From: Gnetum montanum
Taxonomy: Eukaryota > Streptophyta > Gnetopsida > Gnetales > Gnetaceae
Assembly: GCA_015680685.1 (NCBI GenBank)
Contig: MNCI01015802.1
Coordinates: 761,945-825,944, forward strand
Direction of reading: 5' to 3'
DNA: 64,000 nucleotides
This document shows positions 56,901 through 64,000 of the stretch, piece after piece. The notes beneath the pieces were generated by a model. The model had not been told where the DNA came from and ran no database searches. It saw only the letters and a list, made by a program, of their open reading frames with translations. Position numbers and translations under genes: made by a program. The first letter of the stretch is position 1. The number at the start of each line of letters is the position of its first letter.

Positions 56901-59679
56901 GCAGAAGAAAAACATGTCAGGCGTAGATAATGTAAGGACTTTAAATTATTCAAAATAAGAATGGAAATATTTATTTAATATGATAATCAATGTTTTCCTT
57001 TCCTTTTTTTTTTTTTGGTATTCTGCGTAAGCACTCCATTTTATGCAGATGGAGGCATGTATTTACATCATTATCATCATCGTCGTTGCCTTGTCCCAAC
57101 CGACATTTGTTTATATGATAATCAAAAAAGTTTTTAAGTTTCTTTCTATCGTTTCAATGTTAGTTGATAGTTATCAAAGGTATTTATGTCATGTTATCGA
57201 TGAAGTTAAAAAAAAGCTTCTATTTTTGCAGATACAAAGCTTTGGAGTTCTTGTTGAGCAAAATTTAAATGGCCCTCAAATGTGCCCAACCAATGAAGAC
57301 AATGTTGTAAAACTTGGGAGTTCGTGTGCTTCTGTTATTTCAAAGCCAGCAAATGCTCGTACGATGGGAGTATGTCCTAAAATAAAAGCATCACAAGGTG
57401 ATAATGAAATGCATATTCTTGCATCCACATCTTCACCTACTCTTGCTTCCACATTTCCTACTGAAGGCGTTGCATTTGACACAGAATGGCCCAGCAGCCC
57501 CGACTTAGAATCCCTGGGCATGTACGTGATTTATTCATATTACTTCCCACCTATATATGCCTTTTTGCCTTCAGAATCTTATTCCAATTTATGCAAATAT
57601 TTAGGAGAGCTAACAAAAACATGTTAACATTTTACAATGAGACTTTTTTATGCCACTGGCATCAGATATACGTTTTCTTGATTAGTTTGTTATTAATGTT
57701 AAGCGATTATAAAATTTTGATGAAAGTTATTTTATATGCACAGTTTATTATTATTTTTCTTATTGAGACAACTTTTTCTTATGCAGCATAGGTAGTGCAT
57801 CAGGCTTGGATAAATTTATTATTGGTTCTCCGCTTGATTTCAAGTCACCTTGGCGTTTAGGTTCAGCAACAAAAACTAGTTCACCAGATTCACTATTTGA
57901 GGTATTAGTAAATCCTTTTTGAAACTCTCCTATCTATAGTTGTGGATTTCTTTTGAAAGTATATATCTTACAGCATTGATATATTTATACAGCCTTGAAT
58001 CGCTATCTCTATTTTTCTTTCGTGTTTTGTCTCGAAGATGTGTAGATGCAACTATTATTTTGCCGGTATGATGCGCCAACCTATAAATTTTATAACTGCT
58101 AGCAAGGACCGTGAATAATGGATGTGCAGCATGGTTGTTTTTCTAGTATGGCTGTTCTCTGATATTACATTTGCTTTAAGCAAGATGGGAAACTTACAGC
58201 TTCGGAACTGCTAAAGATAGGAATTCTTTATTGTATATCATTTGATAAGCAATTATAGATGATGCATTGTGCTATCATCACTAACTATATGCTGGACATC
58301 ATTGGTAAGCAAGCAATGACAAATGACCTGCAACTTTGGATCAATTTTAGGAGGTAAATTGGGATCAGAGGATCCTAGTTTCTTCAAATGATCGATCTAT
58401 TAGCTCGTCAGTGCTTATCTGGAGACCAAAACATCATATTTGACCAAAGACCAAGCCGTAGATCTATAATAACATAGTACTGGAGAACAGATCTAGTGCA
58501 CAGTCGATCCCATCTTCTGTAAACTTATGTCAACGTATATAATACTAGTTGTTTGTCTAAATTTGTTCGGTTTTATTTTATTACTTTCCATGCTTTACTT
58601 ACTAACTGATACCATGTTATATTTCTTTTAGGGGTTGGGCATATTTGATGGGGCTGATGATGCCTTGGGCTTGATCAAGCAGCTAAATGATCATGCTGCT
58701 CCTGCTTATATGGAGGCACAACATATTCTTTCTGGTGAAAAAGAGCCGTGTCTTGGATCGACGAGCACTGCAGAGTCTAATGGGAAGGACAAATTAAATA
58801 ATACCGAGTCTTGCAAAGAAAATATTTTTTCTGTGGATAGCAGTTTTGGATCAGCAAGCCCTCCTATGTTTTCAGATTTCTTCTCGGTATGTTAGTCTTT
58901 TGCTTCTCTTCAGTTTAAAATTGTAAATCTTGACTATTGCTACATTGGATCCACAAAATTTAATGATATATTTTTTTGCTTTGTTGAAGTTGATTAACTG
59001 TCTAGTTGTATTGTCAATTACGTATTTTCTTCCTCATGATAAATACTCTTCTTTTCATCTTTTCTTTCAGCCTATGTTACTTATTTGATCTTGTATTTAT
59101 TTTCTTCAATTACTTATTTGATCTTTTACACTGTCATCATCACCAGGGTGTATTGTCTTTGTCTCTCAAGGATACTAGTTTAGTTGGTAGTGCTTATACA
59201 TTCAGGTTCATTCTTTTTAAAATAAATCTATATTATATTTGTTCAAGACTTAAAAATACCATTATCTTGATTATCAGTTTTCTGTTTTTATTCCAAACCT
59301 ATTGATTTTCCAACACTTGTATCATGTTTTAAAAGTCATTATTTATTTGTCCTGTTTATAAAAGGAAGAAAGTGTATGATTTGCGCTCTACATTTCAACG
59401 TGTTTTCATTAGAAATATGCTTAAGTTTTTTTTTTCTTACTATGCAAGATTGCATCTATGTGTTTACAGAATACCCCCTGCTTCATCTTGATTTACAACG
59501 TACTAATCAATGCATTATTGATTATGGCTCTTTATTGTTTAATGTAGCCACTCCAATTGGACTTTTCTTCTAATCCAGAGTTCAAGCTGTTCAGTACACC
59601 TAAAAGTGGACCCAGTGGTGGCGCAGACATGAATGAATTTTCTAGCCCTTCACTTTATTTGCTAAAGGAATTCCGCTAA
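50954..59679 (+). CDS. MYB3R: R1R2R3-MYB transcription factor (MYB3R), ten coding exons
   Basis: Exons: 50954-51093, 53062-53174, 54346-54440, 54532-54635, 54920-55048, 55308-56931, 57232-57521, 57787-57901, 58632-58886, 59548-59679. All introns are GT-AG and the exons sum to 2997 nt, 998 residues plus stop, a normal length for the long MYB3R type. Three MYB repeats keep all nine tryptophans: W61/81/100, W113/133/152, W165/184/203. Tell-tale words are DRTDVQCLHRW, LPGRIGKQCRERWHNHLNP and LPGRTDNAIKNHWNS. Residues about 520-608 match the conserved MYB3R C-terminal block (LYYQPPRL, YSPLGVRQMIMSS, SILKSAAKSF, PSILRKRPRD). Near the end FKSPW and DALGLIKQLNDH are also family motifs. Known MYB3R proteins act in the nucleus on MSA elements of G2/M genes such as B-type cyclins, and many SP/TP sites fit CDK control. 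The C-terminal block suggests the activator (MYB3R1/4) type. Start ATG has A at -3. Confidence 0.93.
51094..53061 (+). other. MYB3R intron 1
   Basis: GTACGC donor to TATGTAG acceptor, about 2.0 kb. No transposon or conserved ORF was recognised. It separates the short N-terminal exon from the R1 repeat, where MYB3R genes usually have a long first intron. Confidence 0.75.
53466..53860 (+). mobile_element. Possible LTR-like insertion in MYB3R intron 2
   Basis: TTATATATAAGGCAATAGGC (TATA near 53699), CTTGTACATAGAATC and AGCAATAAACACAG are in the order of a short plant LTR (promoter, start, poly-A signal). Ends and target duplication could not be defined. Just after it, about 54055-54165 holds two imperfect copies of a 55-base unit (AGGTGATTTARAAGAT...TTTCAAGTG). 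Confidence 0.3.
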
Positions 59680-60678
59680 TGAATGTAAATCCTTTTATCC
59701 ATGTTTTTATTCCATTATAGATCTCTGTTTCTTTACAGACAGAGGCAGCAGAATGATGCATCTGTTTGTTGTATTTGTATGAGCAGCTATATTTATGGCT
59801 CTTATTTCTTTTGCAAAATGCAACAGAGCTGAAACTGTTATGGAAATTTGAATATAAATATAGGTTCTTCAAAATATGCATTTAGGAAATTTCCCATTGG
59901 AAAAAATTTTATTTAAGGAAATATTGTTACAGGAATGCATTTACAGTTTATAAAGGCTGTTTATTCATTCGTTTCTGCAGTTTGTCAAAATTCTTTGATT
60001 GTCTTATCACGGAATAAGTTTTTGTATGCAGCTATTGAACATGATATTCATTATCAAGAAGTGACTTCCAATATTCTGTTCTCAACCTCTTTGATTCCTC
60101 TTCTTGTTACAATTTATCACTGATAACCACTTAGAACTGCAAATCTTTTCTTGCTGCTTGTCGGTATATACTTAACGCTCCTATCATTTCAAATTTGCCG
60201 GTTTGGAATTTTTTCGGATATGAGTAATTTAGTGTTAATGATAGTCACATTGTTAATGCTCCTATTGTTTCAAATTTGACGTATTAGCAATTTTATATTA
60301 ATGATAGTCACATTATTCATTCCATGAATGCCTGGATGGTTGGAACATGAAATCTTCCTCGTATTTTGAACATGCCTGGAGTGTGCCTTGGTTTTGTAAT
60401 ACGAGTTGACTTTACATAGTTCACAGGATTCGTAGTGACTACTTTTTGTTCCCATTCAAGATATTTTCAATGCAGGTGAACATCGTTTTGATGGTCAGAT
60501 CAATGTGCACACAGTGAGTTATAAATTTTAAAAAAATTTCGAAAAAGAAATATAGATTTTTTCCCTTAAAAACAAAAGGATATAGATTTCTTTTTTTGGT
60601 GTAGGGAAGCTGGGGTGAGGTGTTAGGGTATAATATATCCAAGGAGTCTTAGTAGACATAAGTCAGACTTTCAGTTTC
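59680..60678 (+). other. MYB3R 3' end and downstream spacer
   Basis: After the TAA at 59677-59679 the sequence is AT-rich; AATATAAATA near 59850 could serve as a poly-A signal. Two related stretches (ACGCTCCTATCATTTCAAATTTG at about 60173 and GCTCCTATTGTTTCAAATTTG at about 60256) form a short direct repeat. No further gene was seen. Confidence 0.4.
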
Positions 60679-60822
60679 AGTATCGCATATGAAGTGGACT
60701 ACGAAAAAGAATTATGTATTCAAGTTCAAGATATGATATATCCAATAAAGAGTATCGCATATGAAGTGGACTACGAAAAAGAATTATGTATTCAAGTTCA
60801 AGATATGATATATCCAATAAAG
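60679..60822. repeat. 72-bp perfect tandem duplication
   Basis: 60679-60750 and 60751-60822 are identical. A decayed third relative follows at about 60847-60905 (GAGTGGGGTATGAAAAAGAAATG). The unit length is a multiple of three, so it stays open in one frame, but nothing suggests it is coding. Confidence 0.9.
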
Positions 60823-60905
60823 ATTTTAGTGGATGGGAGTAAAAGCTTTCAGTTTCATTATAGTATGTGGAGTGGGGTATGAAAAAGAAATGTGTATTTA
60901 AGTTA

Positions 60906-61690
60906 GGCTGTAATATTGCTACATTACAACTTTATAATTTAGCATTCCAAATGAAAAGTTTAGGGAAGATTGGCATTTTTTAATGAAATTTGGGGTTTTA
61001 TCTTGTTCTATAGTTATAGGTTTTAGATATTTTATTTTGTGTATTCTTTAATATTATTATTCTTCTTCCTCATATCATATCATTTCACCCTCACCTCTGG
61101 TTATGTAAATTATTTTTTTGTCATTCATTTTTATTAAGAGTCAAATAAGCATCAATGCCCACATTTGGGATGTTTTTCTTTATGCATACAGACCATATAT
61201 GTTTAAGGAAAAAAATTTAAATTTCATTATAGGCTTAACATTGAGTAGGAAATGACAAAACCAACATGAAAAGGAAAAGCTTTCCAACTTTAGGAATGTC
61301 TAGTTGGGTATACAACCTTATAATTCATGCTTTGAAAAGTCAAAAGAAAAAAGAAGTCAAAAGAAAAATAAGTTAGTAGAGAGGATGGTCCTACTCCTAA
61401 CAACATTTACATCATTTCTAACATCTATGCTTAAACTTAAAATAGAAGGATTCAAAATAGTAATAGAAAACTTTGGTGAAATATCAAAGGAAAGAAATAT
61501 CCTATGGAAAATGATAGCACATATTGTCCATCACAACAAACCTTACTTTGAGAATCTTTACCATTATATATAATCAAATTGTTAACATAAGTTTTAATCT
61601 TAGTATTTTTGCAGATAAGGGAAAATTGATCTCATAAGCTATTTGTTCCCACTAGTACTTTCTTTTGAACAAATAGAAATATTCCCAAAA
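60906..61690. other. Spacer, short unassigned ORF
   Basis: Contains an 89-codon open frame on the plus strand (61304-61573), rich in Lys and Ile, which I do not recognise. Low-complexity AT stretches make chance ORFs likely. No regulatory signal was seen. Confidence 0.3.
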
Positions 61691-61699
61691 ACTTCTATC

Positions 61700-61990
61700 A
61701 TTTTTGATTTCTTTATTGCTTCTTGATCATTCTTATTAACATTGACATTAACTTGATTGTTTGTATCTTCAACTTTGAATTGTTTTTTACTATCATCAAT
61801 TTCAACACATTTTTTTTGACTTTAGTTTCTTTATTCTTGAGTAGAAAAGGACAAACATTAAACAAATGTCCTCAACAACAAAAGTCCACCTCTTTGGTAT
61901 TTCTCCTCAACTTTAACAAAGCGACATCTTCTAATGGGTGCATCATTTGGTATTCATGTTTAACATTAATTATAAGATGGTAATTACATG
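61700..61990 (-). pseudogene. Zinc-knuckle fragment of a retrotransposon gag
   Basis: On the minus strand a decayed reading contains DFCC, a stop, GHLFNVCPFL and then a Lys-rich tail, resembling the CX2CX4HX4C knuckle of a copia-type Gag. Too short and broken to place in a family. Confidence 0.4.
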
Positions 61991-62074
61991 AAAGATTAAT
62001 CAGATGCATCATAACATTGCTAAGAGATTAATTAGATGGATGATAATGTTTCAGGGCAACAATTAAAACTTTAT

Positions 62075-62160
62075 AACTTGACATTACCAACTAGAATCAA
62101 ACCCATAACTTGGAGCTTTGCAATCAAGAGTCTTACCACTAGGTTAACACTTCATTGTTG
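62075..62160 (-). mobile_element. tRNA-derived SINE (copy 4)
   Basis: Minus strand: GTGTTAACCTAGTGGTAAGA (A box), TTGATTGCAAAGCTCC, and ATGGGTTTGATTCTAG (B box). Same family as copies 1-3. Confidence 0.65.
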
Positions 62161-62694
62161 ATGCATCATAACTATTCTAGTTTTTCGGTACAATGAAATT
62201 ACTAGATCATGGATTAAGCTATTATAATCAATATGACAAAAATATAAAACCTTAATTGAGAGACCAACATAGCTATCACACTTTAAATTCCTTCCTCTCA
62301 TACCTTTAATGTTCAATTCTTCAAAGAATTACAACTTTGTCAACAAAGAAAATCAAAACTTTAATGTTCCTTGGAGAAAATCAAGGATAGGATATGACCA
62401 CTACTCTTTAGCTGCAAATACAAATTTTAGCATGTACATCTCAACATACATAATTTTGCATAACTTACTAGTGATTAAGCCAAACTATAGAATAACTTAT
62501 AGGAACAGTCCTATTCAACATCATATACCAAAATAGAAACTATTGATATAATTTGAAACATGATTGATACTAGTTATTGAAATCCCAAGCTCAACTTGAT
62601 GTACAACAATGTAGATGAGCTTGGCACCAACCTTTAGCTATCCTATCACTTAGCATTCTACATTGTCTATTCAATAAGCTTAGTTGTTTCCTAA
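62161..62694. other. AT-rich spacer before element G
   Basis: No gene, repeat or motif recognised. Confidence 0.4.
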
Positions 62695-62699
62695 CTCAT
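62695..62699. repeat. Probable target-site duplication of element G
   Basis: CTCAT directly before TGATGAGTGG. The partner copy would be beyond the right edge, so this is unverified. Confidence 0.4.
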
Positions 62700-63545
62700 T
62701 GATGAGTGGTGAGGTCCCCCTACACTCAACCATACGAATACGAGCGTGCATGCGCGATCCGGTCGAACTCCGCAGACTAAATGCCTTAACACCACAAGAA
62801 ACACTTGGGGTTAATCGTTCTTTGTCTTCCCAGGCTTGCTTGTAAGTGTCACGGTGTATGGTTAAGCAAGTTTGAGGTATGTGATTTTTTTGGTATTTTT
62901 CGGTTTATCTTCTATGCTATCAGAGGAAAGGGTTGAGAAACTAAGCTAACTCTAACTAATGTCCTAAGTCTAAGTTAACTAGCGTCAGTATCCGTTCCCA
63001 CTTACCGGACACACCCTGAACTATGCAACTGTGGCTTACCAAACGCTAATCATTACTGGGATCACCACACGTAACGCAAGTGCTCGAAGTGGTCGTATTG
63101 AGGCACCTATTTAGCTTAAGTGTGATAAGCAGCCGATTCCTTGATTAGCCGTACACGTCCGTAGACGCTCGTAATCAAGTCGTACTTAAAGGCACTAGGA
63201 AAGCAGTAAATGAAAGCAACAATAAAACCATGTACTGCAAGGTTTATCCAATCAAGTTCGTCTTTATTGCCGTACACAACTTGGGTTCAGGTTACAAGCT
63301 GCTCGAATAAAGAGCCGTTCACTCTAGGACTCCCACTGCGGGCACATGGGAAAAATTCTAACTCTGGAGTGATCAATTTGCCAGAGCTTCGCTACTTCTA
63401 GCCAGGATTGGGAAATGAAGGGAGTGTCGCCTCTTATTTATAGATATGACGGCGGGACGTGATATTGCAGGGTAAAACGCGATATCGCGTACGCGATATC
63501 GCATGGGATGCGATATCGCGGCCCGGTGCATGTCGCGTCTCATCA
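62700..63545 (-). repeat. 3' LTR of element G
   Basis: TGATGAGTGGTGAGG at 62700 to GTCTCATCA at 63545, 846 bp. Parts matching B: the CGAAGCTCTGGCA and CCAGAGTTAGAATTTTTCCC words and the AATAAAGA site, all reversed here. Confidence 0.9.
63434..63535 (-). promoter_or_regulatory. ATATCG array and TATA box of G LTR
   Basis: Minus strand: GCGATATCGCATCCC, GCGATATCGCGTACGCGATA and GCGTTTTACCC, then TATAAATAA (63434-63442). The array words are perfect palindromes here, closest to the presumed original form. Confidence 0.7.
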
Positions 63546-63787
63546 TACCCCCATGACTGAATGAAAACTCGTCCTCGAGTTCCTTACAATGATATCAAGT
63601 AGGTATGGGATTATTAGGGGAAACGGAACTAATGGGATGACATGTGAACGATCTTTATTACAAGACTTAACAAAACTGGTGTTCATGACAACAAGGGTGA
63701 ACACCTTATTACAATGACATCAGGCCACAGTTGGCAGCTGAGAGAAAAGAGGAGAGAGAATAGAAGAGAAGAAGGGAGAAGAGTCTT

Positions 63788-63927
63788 GTTCCTGCCAACG
63801 CCTAGATTGCATCTTCTGTTGTCCATCCATAAGCGCGTTATCAATTCTGCTCCTTGCATAGCGGCTTCAATGCTACTCCATTCCAAGTGTTTGCTCCAGA
63901 TCCATTCCGTTGTTGTATGATGGCCAT
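63788..63927 (-). pseudogene. Small Trp-rich 3' ORF of element G
   Basis: CAG-ATG at 63927 is followed, after a one-base frame change, by the segment WIWSKHLEW...LW.DNRRCNLGVGRN, which matches element F 44073-44190. The same frame is open from 63985 to 63683, so the peptide could also be read from upstream. Function unknown. Confidence 0.45.
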
Positions 63928-64000
63928 CTGCACCCACAACACAATCATATATTAGCAAGGGTAATTGAATCATTAAGTAAATCATACCTTGCTTCGGTTT

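Larger units (their letters stand above)
62700..64000 (-). mobile_element. Element G: LTR retrotransposon running off the window
   Basis: Minus-strand element: 3' LTR 62700-63545, reversed polypurine tract (TACCCCCATGACTG) and about 450 bp of 3' internal sequence. Its LTR is of B's class (starts TGATGAGACGCGA, CGATATCG array) and looks less decayed than the others, with many CpG kept. The internal end carries the small Trp-rich ORF of the pol-bearing type. It may be an autonomous relative of B. Confidence 0.85.

Noticed and set aside
57043-57231. Open reading extending upstream of MYB3R exon 7
   Set aside because: The hydrophobic stretch is T-rich intron sequence; the acceptor TTTTTGCAG at 57231 joins exon 6 and exon 7 in frame.
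59147-59205. A possible extra MYB3R exon (CACCAG acceptor, 59 bases, CAG-GTTCAT donor)
   Set aside because: Its length is not a multiple of three and would put the last exon out of frame; joining 58886 directly to 59548 keeps the family-like C-terminus. It could at most be a rare alternative exon.

Overview
The window is nuclear DNA of a land plant, almost certainly a seed plant. It holds one intron-rich R1R2R3-MYB (MYB3R) gene with plant splice sites. The rest is mostly Ty3/gypsy LTR retrotransposons of an Athila-like kind (primer site matching tRNA-Asp, TSDs of 5 bp), with tRNA-derived SINEs around the gene. The species cannot be fixed from sequence alone. No prokaryotic, organellar or CRISPR features were seen.

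Left 45 kb: nested retrotransposons. A partial reverse LTR (1-566) opens the window. Element A (plus) is an old pol-bearing copy of which only integrase and the 3' part remain (1471-1740 and 10571-14197). Its integrase is split by element B (1741-10570, TSD AGCAT). Beyond A's 3' LTR lies element D (minus, 14205-32193, TSD AATGT), itself split by element C (plus, about 15951-25038). Then come a minus fragment E (33145-35007), a possible Tekay-like LTR (H) split by F, and element F (35158-45415) with gag, protease, RT, RNase H and integrase.

Two kinds of element are present. A, F and probably G have pol or the short 3' ORF that goes with it. B, C and D lack pol altogether: they have gag, a long noncoding stretch, a second promoter-like block inside the element, then a long coiled-coil ORF. 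That internal block repeats the design of the element's own LTR promoter (ATATCG-type short repeats, then a TATA box). This two-promoter, pol-less structure, shared by three copies, is the most unusual thing here.

Right 19 kb: a GC-richer stretch at 46330-47100 with promoter-like signals but no recognised product; SINE-rich spacer; then the MYB3R promoter, leader (with upstream ORFs and a perfect hairpin) and ten coding exons (50954-59679) that join in frame to 998 codons. Downstream spacer has a 72-bp tandem duplication and retroelement scraps. The window ends in element G (minus, 62700-64000), whose LTR is of the same class as B's.

The retroelement genes are broken by many stop codons and some frameshifts, so MYB3R is the only gene I regard as clearly functional. 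All alignments between copies were made by eye.
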